From contig JAUIMM010000686.1 of NCBI GenBank assembly GCA_031769625.1, positions 1,674,001 to 1,738,000 on the forward strand: 64,000 bases of DNA. The letters are read 5' to 3'. Of this stretch, positions 1 through 11,976 are shown one piece after another. Every line of letters begins with the position of its first letter. The first letter of the stretch is position 1. Made by a program: the position numbers and the translations under genes. The DNA comes from Taudactylus pleione. Its lineage: Eukaryota; Chordata; Amphibia; Anura; Myobatrachidae. The notes beneath the pieces were generated by a model that saw only the letters and a program-made list of their open reading frames with translations, was not told where the DNA came from and made no database searches.

Positions 1-686
1 TATAGATCTTCTTGAAAACTTCTTGTTAACGACTGAAAGCCATATTAACTGTGGATAGGTTTAAGAGGACTAAACAGTCTCTTCACAAAAATAAGCTTCA
101 TAGCACCGGACACCTTGCTGTACAGAAGCTTGCACAGCAATGTGCAACTAGAAAACAAATTGTTGGACTGTGCCCAGAACACATACAGTATATATTGGAG
201 ATTAATCCAATTTGTGTGTAGGGCGGGAGTTTCTACAAATAGTAGTTTACACAGTGCACCTCTCTGTACCTTGCTTAGAACAGCAAGAGGAAGAGTGAAC
301 ACAGGGCTGGGCATACCGATATGCAGCAGGGGTTGAACGAACAGTAGGGGCTAAAATAGGGTTGGGCAAAAAAGCTGCCCTCCAGCTGTTGTAGAACTAC
401 TACAAGTCCCAGGGCTAAAAGGTGAAAATAATACTCTCTTATGACAAAACTTACAAACGCTGAAAAATTAAGCTTTCGATTAAATGTGAAGACAATTTGT
501 TGAATTGGCCCAAGTGCTTGTAAAAATGAGAGAATAAAAAAAAAAAACCACTTAAAACAAATGGTTCTAGCAACAACATTCTATATAGCTGTTCTAATTC
601 ATCACAACCTTTTTATTTTCTTGGTCACTTACGACACCAATGACATGGAAACGTCACCAATGCAGCATAACCATTAAATATGTTAC
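1..686. other. ksr1 intron (3' of the FxFP exon), no recognised feature
   Basis: Intron sequence downstream of the 687-855 exon. It holds an A-run near 536-547 and short open frames without similarity. No further ksr1 exon was recognised. Confidence 0.6.
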
Positions 687-855
687 CTGGAAAATTGAAA
701 CGACTATCTTTGTAACCCATGGGAGATGGGTTTGGAGGGGTGGTAGCACTTGGAGGATTTGAGGACTGGAAGGGTGCTGGTGAAGAAGGTGTAGAAGAAG
801 TGGTTGAAGATGGGTTGCTGCTTGAATCCAAGTGGTTTATTGCTGGTGGATGGTC
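687..855 (-). CDS. ksr1: ksr1 exon, Ser/Thr-rich linker with FxFP ERK docking motif
   Basis: A 169-nt exon lies between acceptor ATATATAG and donor GTAACA. It encodes [20 protein letters not shown], a Ser/Pro-rich run, and DSRFNFPG at its end. F-N-F-P fits the FxFP (DEF) motif by which activated ERK docks on KSR1. Four residues (MGYK) stand where mammals have a short GQR-like spacer. The open frame continues past the donor into intron, which is not coding. The acceptor has a weak pyrimidine tract but restores phase 0 after the Lys-Lys exon. Confidence 0.93.
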
Positions 856-1400
856 CTATATATATGTAAAAAATAAATAAAATGGTTGAAAGTAAACTAA
901 ATTCACATAATATTATTTCCAGTCTTATCTCCAAATAAATAAATTTTCTGGCACAGACAGAGAGAGAGGAAAAAAAAAAGATAACATACAGAAAAAGCCA
1001 AAGAGACAAAGGGCCTGATTCTAGTACTCATCGCACCGCCCCACTACTTCTGTGTCCAAGAGCAACTGTTATCATTTGTATCGGCATTTACACCTTACCC
1101 CACGAGATCAGACTGAATTGGGCTTTGAATAGGATGCCTCTCTTACAACACGCCCACCAACACTCCCATGAGGCTGCTCTCTTGCGTGCATATGCCCAGT
1201 TGCCACACAGAAACAACCATTACACGGACAAAATGAAAAATCCAAGGTGTGCCCAATTCAGATGCAAAGATGAATATGTTGCCCTGATTGCTATGAATTA
1301 ATGCACCAATAAAAAAGGCTCTATGATATGACTAGACAGAGGAAATCATTTATGATAAACAGCATTCACACAATGCTTAAAAATCAGATTGCAAATAAAA

Positions 1401-1530
1401 GGAAACTTATGTACTTACCTGTTAATCCTTTTCTTCGATTCCTTAGGGGACACAGGCTTTATGTTGGTTATAGGTTGGTGGGTTGGTGTCTGGGCACCAA
1501 ATAGTTAATATTTGTTCACCACAGGTCAGG
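1401..1530. repeat. DIRS outer inverted terminal repeat (3' end of element)
   Basis: Contains GGGGACACAGG, then TTATAGGTTGGT and CTGGGCACCA. The reverse complement of all of these recurs at 5690-5782. DIRS elements end in inverted rather than direct long repeats. Confidence 0.75.
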
Positions 1531-1689
1531 CTCCCCGCTCCCCCCCACACAGTGGCACTTCAGTTAAGTTAGCAAGCCTAAGGCAAGGAGCGAGGAGAAG
1601 GAAGACCAGCACGCACTCAAGTCCAAACACACAGCAGATGTGAACAGGAGAACACTGCAAGCCAGGTGTGTCAGGGTGGGCGGCCTGTG

Positions 1690-1775
1690 TCCCTTATAGA
1701 ATCGAAGAAAAGTATTTAACAGGTAAGCACATAAATTTCCTTTTCTTCTTCCTCCATAGGGGACACAGGATGTAC
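1690..1775. repeat. DIRS internal complementary region
   Basis: Holds ACAGGTAAGCACATAAATTT, which is near-complementary to the outer edge at 1401-1425, and CCTCCATAGGGGACACAGG, complementary to the other outer edge at about 5758-5775. This combination of both outer edges inside the element is the hallmark used by DIRS elements to regenerate full-length circles. Confidence 0.7.
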
Positions 1776-1800
1776 GCTGGGACGTCCCAAAGCTACAACC

Positions 1801-2131
1801 CTAAGGGAGGGGATGCTCAAGGGCTGCGATGAGAACTCTTCGCCCAAAAGCCACATCAGGGGAGGCAAAGGTGTCAAAGGAATAGAACTTCAGAAACGTA
1901 TTGGCAGAGGACCAAGTAATCGCTTTACACAGCTGGTTCACAGAAGCACCACGTCTCACTGCCCACGAAGTTCCCGCCGACCGGGTAGAATGAGCAGTCA
2001 CCACGGACAGGGCTGGAAGCATAAGCATGACGACTAGTCAAATGGATCCATCTGGCCAGCGACTGCTTAGTAGCCGGCCAGTTCAGTTTGTGAAATTCAT
2101 ACAGAACAAAGAACAAAGTCATACAGAACAA
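1801..2131 (-). pseudogene. DIRS tyrosine recombinase, C-terminal fragment
   Basis: Two overlapping minus-strand frames give ARWIHLTSRHAYASS and then AHSTRSAGTSWAVRRGASV followed by ITWSSANTFLKFY. The H-x-x-R box and the terminal Phe-Tyr match the end of the DIRS tyrosine recombinase catalytic domain, where the Tyr is the nucleophile. The frame changes between the two blocks and the upstream part is lost or diverged around the inserted L2 tail. Confidence 0.75.
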
Positions 2132-2574
2132 ACTTCATCCTACGCAAATCCTTTGTCCTGTCCACATAAATCCGGAGAGCCCGCACGACATCCAAGAAGG
2201 CCTCCTCCGGTGAAGAATCTGGAAAGAAGGAACCACAATCTCTTGATTAATATGAGACATGGAAACAACTTTAGGAAGGTATCGTAATCACGTTCAAAGG
2301 ACAGCTCTGTCCTGGAGAAAGATTAGAAACAGAGAGCGACAGGACAATGCGCTCAAGTCTGACACCCGCCAGGCAGAAGCTGTGGCAAGAAGGAAGACCG
2401 TCTTCCAGGTAAGCCAATGAATGTCCACTGTGTCTAGAGGCGAAGACTGAAGGACCCTAAGAACCGAAGACAAATTGAAGCCACCGGCGGTACAAATGGA
2501 GGCTGTATGTGGAGGGTGCCCTGAAGAAAAAAGTCAGATCATCAGGTAACAGCACAATATATCTCTGAAAGAAT

Positions 2575-2855
2575 GTCCCCTGTAGAATGTGGGCTCTCTA
2601 CCCTCTTGTGCTTTTGCATTCTCTACTTTCATCTACTTTTTACTCGCTACTAGGGCACCTAACACTTGGTTGCTTTACTCTGTTGCTTATCTGGGTATTA
2701 TGGTCGCGAATGTGGCAATGTGTATTATCCATGTCCTGTATTGTATTGTACTGTAAGTCATTGGTCAACCTATTTGTTAATGTACTTTGTAAAGCGCTGT
2801 GGAACACTTGTTGCGCCATATAAATAAATGAAAATAATAATAATGAAAGAGAACA
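2575..2855 (+). repeat. L2/CR1-like LINE 3' tail inserted in DIRS
   Basis: Ends with GTAAAGCGCTGTGGAACACT, then CATATAAATAAATG and an ATAATAATAATG run, the usual 3' tail of vertebrate L2/CR1-like LINEs. It interrupts the DIRS recombinase region, so it is younger than the DIRS copy. Confidence 0.7.
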
Positions 2856-3329
2856 GAAAGGGCTGAAACCTGCACTTTCAGTGAAGTAAGGCGGAGGCCC
2901 AAATCCAGCCCCATCTGCAAAAAGGAGCGAACTCGAGAGAGTCGGAATGATCTGGGGTTACGATCCCTAGCCGTATACCAGTCAAAGTAAGTCCTCTGAA
3001 CCTAATAGGAAATTCTAGCTGAAGAGGGCTTATGGGCATTGAGCATAGTGTTAATGACTGACCTTAGCTCTCAAAACGGATGTCTCAAGAGCCACCCCGT
3101 CAGAGCAAGACGAGCCAGATCTGGATGAAAGCATGGGGCCTGAGACAGAAGATATGGCCGCAGTGAAAGACGCAGAGGAACGTAGATGGAGTCCCTTAAG
3201 ATCTGCGTATCAAGCCCTTCGCGGCCAATCGGGAGCCACTAGGATCACCGTGCCCCCCTTCAACTTTAACTTGTGGAGGACCTGCGGAATCAGAGAGATT
3301 GGAGGGAAGATGTACAGGAGCAGGAAGGT

Positions 3330-4131
3330 TCACTGAACCGAAAAAGCATCCACAAGAAAGGCCTCCAGGTCTCTGGTGAATGAGCAGTACCTCGGAACCT
3401 GGCGTTTGTGTTGAGACGCCATCATGTCGATGTCCAGCAAGCACCAGCAAAGAACCAGGAGTTGAAAGACATCCAGATGTAGGACCCATTCACCTGAATA
3501 AACATCCTGGCGGCTTAGGAAGTCCTGTCCCTGTTGGCGGTTTACATTCCCGGAGTGCAAAATTGGGAAATGAAGATGCCTTTCGACCCGGAGAAGAATG
3601 CAACTAACTTCCCTCATGGTGGCGCGACTGCAAGTGCCACCTTGATGGTTTATGTAGACGACAGCCTTCGCATTGTCAGATTGTACGACTCCGGAGGAGA
3701 GGCAAAGCCAGACAAAGAGCTCTAGAAACTGCTCGGAGCTCCAGAATGTTGATCGGCAATTGGCTCTCCTGAGCCGACCATTGACCATGAAAAGTCTGCT
3801 GGCAGGACACTGCCCCCCACCCATGAAGACTTGCATCGGTGGTGAGGAGAACCCAGTCCTGAACCCAAAAGGGACGTCCCCTGGACAGATGGGACCTCTG
3901 GACCCACCACAAGAGGGAATGACGCACTTCTTGTGAGAGAACAATCACTTGAGACCTGAGCTGCAGATGGGATTTGTTCCACCGGGCTAGAATCTCCAAC
4001 TTGAGAGGCCAGGAATGAAACTGGACATATTCCACCATGTCGAAGGTGGAGACCAGAGAGCCCAGAATCTGCATGCAAGAGTGTACTGACAACCGGCAAA
4101 GAAGCAGAAATAAACAAATTTTGGTCTGCAA
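3330..4131 (-). pseudogene. DIRS RNase H region, frameshifted
   Basis: The frame ending at 3676 contains LTTDASLHGWGAV and INILELRAV. The frame reading 3944-3330 continues with VQSDNAKAVVYINHQGGT, FLSRQ and DIDMMASQHKRQVPRY. Asp, Glu and Asp of the RNase H triad are present but split over two frames. The block matches the RT-RNase H polyprotein of DIRS elements. Confidence 0.85.
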
Positions 4132-4140
4132 GTCCCAAAC

Positions 4141-4853
4141 TTAAGCAGCCACCTCACGGATATGCTCTACAAGAGACAAAAGCTCATTCCTGTGGGTACC
4201 TGAAGTGAGGCCATCCTCCAGGGCATCAGTCCAGCGACCGATGGCCTTAGCAACCCAGGCTGATGCGAGGGACGGACAAGCTGCTCCACCTGCATTAGAG
4301 TAAATAGACTTAAGAAAAGTTTCCAACTTCCTTCCCTCGGATCCTTAAGGGATGCTGTGTTAGTAAGAGGAATGGTGGTATTTTTCACCAGACGGGCCAC
4401 ATGCGCGTCGACCGGAGGAGGGGACCCCCATTTAGCCCAATACGCAGTAGGCAGAGCATAAAACGAAGTAATGCGCTTAAAGACCTGGAAGCGCCTATTA
4501 GGATGGGACTCTGCCTCTACCAAAAGGGCCTCAAGCTGTACCGAAGAAGGGAACTGTGAATCTGCCTTCTTTTGATGTTTAAACACAGGAGCATTGGACA
4601 TAGGGGCCGGTTCCACATCCTTGATCTCCAGAATAGAAAAGGACTCAACAACAGAGTCTACAGATATGTTTTCCTCATGGTCTGTGGAAACTTCAGAATC
4701 TGAATCAATATCAGACAAGCGTGTAGAGCTGTCCCTTCTAGAGGGCTTATGTACATTTAGAAACGCGCTCCCTGTCCAGCATCTGTTTGAAAGATTTTGA
4801 CACCTGTGCCAAACCCTGAACTGACTGCGTAAAGGATCCAATGAGGTTCCCAC
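4141..4853 (-). pseudogene. DIRS Gag-like ORF1 fragment
   Basis: The minus-strand frame includes AKWGSPPPVDAHVARLVKNT, TTIPLTNTASLKDP and, in a neighbouring frame, FLKSIYSNAGGAACPSLASA. This resembles the 'VDAPVARLSK...LKDP...FLKAIY' core of DIRS ORF1. A frame change near 4320 shows decay. It lies immediately upstream (in element sense) of the RNase H block. Confidence 0.75.
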
Positions 4854-5689
4854 ACACCAGAGCTAGGAACTGTGATGTGCCAATAAGGGTAGAGCAATGA
4901 ATGCGAATGCACCACAAATAGAAAAATAAGTGGGGCTATACAGAGACTGAGACTATGCAATGTACATTAAACAGTCATACACACAGAAACATTCAATACA
5001 CAGTAGAAAAGGCAATAAGCTCTCAACAAAAAAACCCCAATAGGGAAGGAAGGAGCTATATGTATAACCTGACCACTGAAGGCGAGGAATACAGGGAGAC
5101 CGCGAGCCTGCACTCTATGGAGACGAGCTAAACCAGCAGGCACTATGAAAATGGCTGCCCAGCGTCTATGAAGGAGGGAAGAGAGGAGAAGTCACCCTGG
5201 GACAGAATGCGTCTTATGAGGGAAAGGGGCCAGGGGCGTGGGAGGAGGAAACTAGGAGAGCCTACCTCCCCCTTCTGGCAGGACAAATGGCTGCTTACAC
5301 CGCGGCACCCCATTGCTCACCTGCCCTAGTGGTCTAATGGGGATGCAAAGAGGATCTAGGTTCCCACTGCCAGCACCGCTTGTGTTTTTGACCTGTGGTG
5401 AAAAGCTGCGACAACGCGTCTCCCTGCAAGCAGGGAGCTACCTTACCTGTCCCCTGGTGTGCCAGCTGCGGCTTGCAGCTTCCTCCTGTGTCTGGAGCTC
5501 CTGCCGAAGACGCTGACCCAGTTGCCAGCGCTGCGGCCGTCGGCGCTGAGGTGATAGAGCAGCAGTGTTGACGTCATTGCGCTGCAAATCTATTTGCACA
5601 GCTTACACAGTGTGGCAATCTGCTGCAGGCACCAACAAAAAACTGAAATGCCTGTGGCTGGGAATGGGGTATAGGGGTGCCTGGGCTGT

Positions 5690-5782
5690 GGTGAACAAGT
5701 ATTAACTGCGTGGTGCCCAGACTCCAACTCACCAACCTATACCCAGCGTAAAAATTGTGTCCCCTATGGAGGAAGAATATAT
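5690..5782. repeat. DIRS outer inverted terminal repeat (5' end of element)
   Basis: Reverse complement of the 1440-1530 repeat, including TGGTGCCCAGACTCCAACTC and ACCAACCTATA. Confidence 0.75.
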
Positions 5783-6013
5783 CTATATTTTGTCTAAAGG
5801 TTTTTCATAAAAATATTAGAAGTGGTAGCACATATAAACCTTTAAGTCAATGGCTATTTTTATAATATGGAAAACAAAAAAAACACACAAAACAATCTTA
5901 GTGAAAGTAAAACAAATACAATTTAATGTGAGCATATATAATTATAGTGTGAGCAATACTCTGCTCTGGAAAGCAGTCACTCATCATTTTACAGTACTCC
6001 ACGCTCTAGATAC

Positions 6014-6120
6014 CTTCTTAGTGAGGGCTTTTGGTAGAGTCCCAAACAGCGGTTCTGCAGGTCTATCCACCTGGTTGTTAATATCCGATGGCACAGACTC
6101 CGTTCTTCTTATTTTTGGTA
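6014..6120 (-). CDS. ksr1: ksr1 exon, second 14-3-3 site (RRTESVP)
   Basis: A 107-nt exon lies between acceptor ATTGCAG and donor GTATCT. It encodes [15 protein letters not shown] and [22 protein letters not shown] corresponds to the C-TAK1 (MARK3)-phosphorylated 14-3-3 site known in mammalian KSR1 (mouse Ser392), whose dephosphorylation releases KSR1 to the membrane. Only 118 nt of intron separates it from the C1 exon. The exon ends on a codon boundary (Lys-Lys). Confidence 0.95.
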
Positions 6121-6238
6121 CTGCAATTAAAGCAAAAAAAAACAATAAAAAAGTATGTGTTTGTTTACTGCGACTTAAGCAGTGATCTAGAATTGTGAGG
6201 GCTACCACCCCTACCCCTATCTCAAACTTGTAACTTAC

Positions 6239-6300
6239 AAGGAAGGAATGATATTCTACACGGTGGGGCTTCTTTTGTGCATTTGTTATGACATTTTAAC
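6239..6300 (-). CDS. ksr1: ksr1 exon, second half of C1 zinc domain
   Basis: This 62-nt exon follows acceptor ACCTGCAG and ends before donor GTAAGT. It encodes [20 protein letters not shown], supplying the remaining His and Cys zinc ligands, so all ligands of the C1 fold are conserved across the two exons. It ends with one base (T) completed to Leu by the next exon. Confidence 0.95.
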
Positions 6301-7075
6301 CTGCAGGTTGAAAAATAAAACAAAAAACATTATGTTCATTTCATAGTATTTTGCCAGCACCACTTCAAGGACTGTATATATTATTATATTAGGATGAGAA
6401 CAAGGTATATTGATGAGGCAGAGAGATCAAGAAATGGATATACCCACAGGCACTTTAGTTACAGATAATGAATAAGGGACAAAGCAAAAGGGAATTACAC
6501 CTCTAATAGAGACAGTGATTTTGCCATCACTGTGGGTGATTAATAAGACCCAAAGGGAGGCCTGTCACCCCAGCATGGGGGCCAATACTAGAAGCTCCAA
6601 AAAGCAGTTCCTATTGCGGCATCCTGTGCCTAGAGTGGCGGATCGGGTCATCCAAGAACAAGTCACTTACATTTTACATCTACTGTACACAAAATTGTGT
6701 CATGCTCTAAATAATGCCCATAGTAACACATATTGCAACTGTTTGGGCATACTGGTATGTTATTTTAAATATTTAAAGCTATATATTTTTTCAATATTAC
6801 ACTATGATGTGCTTTGTAAGTTGAGATACATGAATCTTCATGGAGTTTTTTTGACAACATTGCTCTCAGTGCAAGACATATTCAATAGAGTGGCGTGAGA
6901 TGGCGCACTGTGGCAATGACACTCTCACGCTAAGGTGCTGTGAGTGTATTTTTGCACTACTAATCTTACATTTGCATAGCACTTTCAATTTCAAAAATTT
7001 GCACAAAAGTAGCCAAAAATTTAAACAGATCAGCAAACAAACAGCAGAATACTAGAGAAAAAGTAGCAGGATATA

Positions 7076-7547
7076 GGCCCTCATTCAGAGCCGTACGCTC
7101 TGAGCAGAGCGCACGCTCTGAATGAGGGCCGTCCTCCATAACTATGGAGCGTCCTCCTGGACGCTCGTATAGCTGTGGGTCACCACCCACAGCCTATACG
7201 AGCGTGCAGTTTGATGGCCGCGATGGTCTTGACCATCGCGACCATCAAAACTGCGAGCCGGAGCCTGCGGTTGAGGTTTTCAACCGCAAGGCCCGGAGTG
7301 ATTTTGGCTCTATCAGAGCCAAAATCACTCCCACTGACATCACTACAATCAACACAATCTCCCACTGACAATCAACATCGACAGCACGCCCCCTTTGATC
7401 AGACACAACGAGCGAAGGAAAGTCCTTCGCTCGTCGCGTCTGGCGCATGTGCACGACGGAGCTCTCTCCGTCGTGCGCATGCTCAGTGCAGAACATCGAC
7501 CCACTTGCGAGCGGACAGCCGCTCGCGAGTGGGTCTGAATCAGGCCC
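7076..7547. mobile_element. Serial-hairpin MITE, copy A
   Basis: The ends are GGCCCTCATTCAGAG and TCTGAATCAGGCCC, flanked by ATA on both sides. The interior is a chain of self-complementary hairpins, for example GATGGTCTTGACCATC, TGCGGTTGAGGTTTTCAACC and AGCGAAGGAAAGTCCTTCGC. Long open frames on both strands are by-products of this symmetry. It is the same family as 19649-20177 (inverted) and, more distantly, 60987-61511. Confidence 0.85.
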
Positions 7548-7779
7548 ATAATACTTACAGAAATCTGTTGATATTCTGACAGTTGGGATCCCTTACCCAG
7601 CCCAATTATTTCTATCTATAATCACCTTCTAATATTATATTAGTAGTATTTTTAAATGCTGTCAGACTTTAAGCTCCCTATAGAATGGCATGCTTGCTAC
7701 TGCACGCTACCCCTCCAGTACACACTTGGCATCAAAACACAACAAATACAATAAAAACAGACAATTGGGTATAAGTTAC

Positions 7780-7863
7780 CTGCAGTGTTTACATTTAACT
7801 CCGAACATCATACTCTTTTGACAAACGTGACACATTTGCGATAACCAAGATTTTGTAGAAAAT
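7780..7863 (-). CDS. ksr1: ksr1 exon, first half of C1 zinc domain
   Basis: An 84-nt exon sits between acceptor TTTTAACAG and donor GTAACT. It encodes [20 protein letters not shown] and then FGVKCKHC, giving the first two CxxC pairs of the atypical C1 (CA3) domain. In KSR proteins this domain binds membrane phospholipids and directs stimulus-dependent recruitment to the plasma membrane. The final AG joins G of the next exon to make Arg. Confidence 0.95.
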
Positions 7864-10800
7864 CTGTTAAAATAAAGAAAAACATGAATAGGCCGCTGCA
7901 AATAATATATAAAGCTAAAAGAAAAAACAAAAACATGTTATTCAAACCATAAAGGTGGCGCCACATGGCTGCTTTAAACCATACCGCTCATTCACTTAGT
8001 TAAACTGCCATATTCCCATTTTACAAATGTTTAATTACTGCTAAAAGAGGACACGGCATGCCACAAATAAAATGGACGCCTGTAGAACAGCATATTATGT
8101 GACCACTGGTTTTTACACTTTCCCCAAAACACTTCATTTAATAATCTGCTCCAGTCCTTAAGTTACTGTATGACACACTGTTTAAAACTCATTGCCATCT
8201 ATGTAAAGTTCAAGTAGCACTTACACAGCACAAAAATTACCCTCAACAATACTTTTCTCGGTACATCTACTGTAAAAAAACAACAGCATAAAGTATGTAT
8301 GCAAACAGACACATGTCCATAGACTTTTGGCAAGGTAATTTTTTTAAAATATTCAGAATTACAAATATATAAAAACACAAGACAGTCAAAAGTACAGCTA
8401 AGTAGGTTTTATTTTCTTTCTAGAAAACGATTAATTGAACAGTGCTGGATTGTGGAAAATGTAACAAAATCTTAGCCACAGGCACAATGATCAAGAAATA
8501 TATTGGAATACACTAGTGATAGATAATCACAAGGCTTCCTCTTTTAATTAAGGCTCTCATGTCCTATGTGTTGCAGAATATCACTAATTAAAAACAGAGA
8601 AGCCATTAAGTATTCCACAATCCATCAATGCGAACTAAAAAGGTACACGTACACCTTCTTAGCAAGCAGCATGTTTTCTATGCCACACAGGGCTTCTGTA
8701 GTGTTATTTTGTAATCATGAATAACACTTTGTGCTCTCCTCATTCTATATTTCTCTGGCGGTCCTCCTGGCAAAAATCCCCGGTTGCCTGGCACTGTGAT
8801 CTGGTGCTCAACTGACGTTTCATATAAAAACGTAAGCACAGCGCAACTTATTGGCTGTGTCATAGTGCTGGCCAGCATCAGAATGGAGTGCAGAAAAGAT
8901 CGATCCCCCATTATAGAAGGAAGGGAGCGGTTGCCAGCGGGAACAGCAAAAAAACAGCACTTAACAGGGATTTTGTTTTGCCTGCCTCCGGGCAGGTGGA
9001 AAAAAATTCACCGATAGTGCCGGCTAACGGGGATAACTGAATAACCCCCGGGGGATCAATTAGCTGCGGTAATTTACAACGGCTAATTAAATTCCCCCCC
9101 GAGAGTTTAAATCAGAAAACAACAATCTTAAGTTTCTAAAAGAAAAATGAAGGTTCAAACTCATGAACAGAGCCAGAGATTCCCAACAAGGACATTGCAC
9201 ACTGGCCTGGTCTATCTTATGAATTACCGTCTGTTTCGCATGAAAAATGTTTCTCTAAACAACGCACTAAACAGTGACAGCTTTAAAACATTTCAGTGGT
9301 TGTTGGTAATGAAATTATGTGTTCCATGTGTATAAAATATGCAAAGAGACGGCCACAAACAAGGAAGTGACTTGGGTGACCATTCCGTGCAAAATACTTT
9401 GAAAAGAAAGTTTAATTGACCATGAGCAAAGTAAATTACACACTGTTTCGTGTTCAAATATACTGGATAATAGAAATTAAACAATGCATTTCAGTTTTGA
9501 TTAACTTGCAGAGAGATGCTTTTGTGGGAGCTTTAAGAACTATGTATGGGTTGCCAAACTACCACACACTACATTGTACAGAAATGTGCTTGAGCACTGC
9601 AAGGCTATGGGTTATACATACATACATAAAGCATTGTGATATTGGAAATAATGCAAATTACTCTTTGGAAAGAAAAATGCAAGTATTGCTTGAGATCCTA
9701 GCTTCACAAATGTAAAATACTGCAATATTTCCATTCAGCAGATTATTTCATTGTTTTGTGTGATACGAAAGACATCTGTGTTTTGAAGCAGCTATGCCTA
9801 TATAGGGTAGATAAAGTGTAACTTGGTGGGTCTAGGCTGATGGGGCAGCTGTCATGATTAGGAAGCACAAAGGAGAAGCAAACCTGCGGCGTCTCGGCCA
9901 ACTGTCATTGTATGAACCACCGACTGGCTTTTGCTAGTGCCCAAGAGCTGCTCAGGTGCCTTAATTAGTAAAATTGAATGATATCTTAAGACAACTGTTC
10001 TTTTTTCAAAATGTCCCCATTAGAATGGCCAATTTCACTGAAATGGGCAAAATAAACTGAACAGTCCTCAGATTGAACGTAAAATGGCTAGTGAGGTGGC
10101 CGTCTGTTGACTTTCTGTACAGCCTTTAACCACCTACCTGGCATGGTCGCATTGTTTATGACCACACCAGGCAGTGCGTTAACTGACTTCTCAGCCCCTC
10201 TGTATCCTCCCCCAGTGACTGCCATGCTGCAGATCAGTCAGCATGGAAGGACTTCTCACCTGGAGGCTGCAGAGAGCAGCAGCCGCGGGGGAAATGTAAA
10301 TTAAGCCTGCCCTACCTCCGTGTGTGCGTTAAGAGAATCCTTGGGTGGTGTCATTGCTGAACTAGAAAGAATCCGCTGAATGAATTGACGACATCACAGC
10401 TGAAGGTCTAAGCAATTATGAGAACATACAATTTCATAGCCTCACTTATGATGCTTTCAGATGTGCTGCCTCATTTCTCTAAATTATCTAATTGACAAAA
10501 GCAAGATGTTCATTTAACAGATATAGACCCTATCTAAGAAACTACAAAACTATGCATTATGGAATTGTAACACAAACCTGCTACTCATTTTAAAAATCTC
10601 CATCTACGTCTTGCTTGTGAATGGTCAGTCCTTAGAATAAATTGTTCTAATGCTACTGCTTTTAAGACAAATATCTATGGTAACTACATAGACCACCTAG
10701 AAGCAAGATTTCCAAATATGCCAATCATATTCTGTTTTTCAAGAGTTATCAATATAGAGAACCATGAGAAAATGAGGCTTGCGATATTCTTTTTGAGCAT

Positions 10801-11915
10801 TATTCTAAAAATGGAAGTTCTTCAATCTTAAACTATGAAAGTAGTAAACTAGAATGGGCAGCTGCATCAAAAGGAGTCCTTCAAAATCTATATTCTAGAC
10901 ACAATGCATACATTTTCCACATCAACTGAGCTCTAAGAATCTGTTCCACATTTAGCAAACTTGCTGCTATTGGACTGACTATACCTGTAAGCACATTGAA
11001 TGTAAAAGATGATTTTCTACTTTATAATGAATTAAAAGCTATTTAAGGAATCATAAGAAACAGAGCCCACTAAATAATCTGATGCTGATTTCACTATAGA
11101 GGTACCAGATCCTACAAAGTTTCATTATGAAAAAGATGCAGACAACTGGACCTCTAAGAAGAAGAGAATAATATATAAAATGTTAATCTTAACTTTAAAT
11201 TAATAAAAGGTCAGAATTTCAATATGTCATTATTGCAAATGCCCCCACACGGCTACTTCTTGATGCCACAGAGCTGGCAACATTTTCTGGGGAACACGGA
11301 CTTCACTGTAACTACTCATACAGTGTGTGTATTCTTACAGTTACTTCCTCTCCCAGTTCTGTACTGCTGAGAAAAATGCATCAGATCAATTTCAATCATT
11401 AATCAATTTTAATTAAGAAATAAATTTAGAAACTAGTTTATAAAACAGATTTGATAAACGTAACAAATCTCCAAAAATGTTAAATGTTATTTATAGCCAC
11501 AACATCGTACTGACAATTTTGTAAGACACAACAAACTGATCATGCCGTATACTTGTGGAGGTTTCTGGATCAATGTAATAGGGCATGTATGGAAGAATAT
11601 CAGGTCTAGATTAGCCACCACAAAATGATCATGCTGTATACTTGTCGTGTCTCCTGGATCAAAGAAATGGGGGAATTCATGGAAGGTTACTGAGAAAAGG
11701 GACCATACCCCCTCCCCTCCCACCTATTTACCATATAGTGGGGTGCAGATAAGCACAATCGTGGGGGGGAGCGACTTTCTACTAAAGATCACATTAAATA
11801 TAGCAAGAAAATGCCCTGCAGATGGTTTACCTATATATATTAATGTTAAGTTAAGCTCCATGTCACACAAGAAATATGTATTGTTTACACTTGCCAATTC
11901 CTTGTTATAGCTTAC
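7864..11915. other. ksr1 intron, mostly unrecognised
   Basis: AT-rich intron of about 4 kb. A GC-richer patch at about 8930-9110 and a patch at 10118-10310 beginning TTTAACCACCTACCTGGCAT look like old repeats but could not be classified. No further exon was seen. Confidence 0.5.
11538..11665. repeat. Short direct duplication, about 89-bp period
   Basis: GATCATGCCGTATACTTGT (11538) recurs as GATCATGCTGTATACTTGT (11627), each followed by a CTGGATCAA segment. Diverged two-copy tandem repeat in the intron. Confidence 0.6.
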
Positions 11916-11976
11916 CTGTGAGTTACTGAAAGCCCTATATCTCTCCTTACCATCTGTGGCGACCCTTGTGGAACAT
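11916..11976 (-). CDS. ksr1: ksr1 exon preceding the C1 domain
   Basis: A 61-nt exon lies between acceptor TCTTTTCAG and donor GTAAGC. It encodes VPQGSPQMVRRDIGLSVTH and ends with AG, the first two bases of an Arg codon completed by the next exon (AG+A). In mammalian KSR1 the same block directly precedes the first zinc-ligand His of the cysteine-rich domain, and that His is the last complete codon here. Phase agrees on both sides when the microexon is used. Confidence 0.94.

Larger units (their letters stand above)
1401..5782 (-). mobile_element. DIRS-like tyrosine-recombinase retroelement, decayed
   Basis: Read on the minus strand the order is outer repeat, Gag-like, RNase H-like, tyrosine recombinase, internal complementary region, outer repeat, which is the DIRS order. 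The ends are inverted relative to each other: GGTGGGTTGGTGTCTGGGCA near 1471-1490 recurs in reverse complement near 5717-5736. Most of the reverse transcriptase between the Gag-like and RNase H parts is missing. Frames are broken in several places and an L2/CR1 tail is inserted at about 2575-2855. It sits in the 5.2-kb ksr1 intron in sense orientation and is not autonomous. Confidence 0.85.

Noticed and set aside
625..686. Continuation of the ksr1 FxFP exon reading frame
   Set aside because: It lies beyond a good GTAACA donor and has no KSR1 similarity; treated as intron.
7175..7579. Overlapping open frames on both strands of the hairpin MITEs (also at 19626-20109)
   Set aside because: The symmetry of the palindromes yields mirrored reading frames; no protein similarity.
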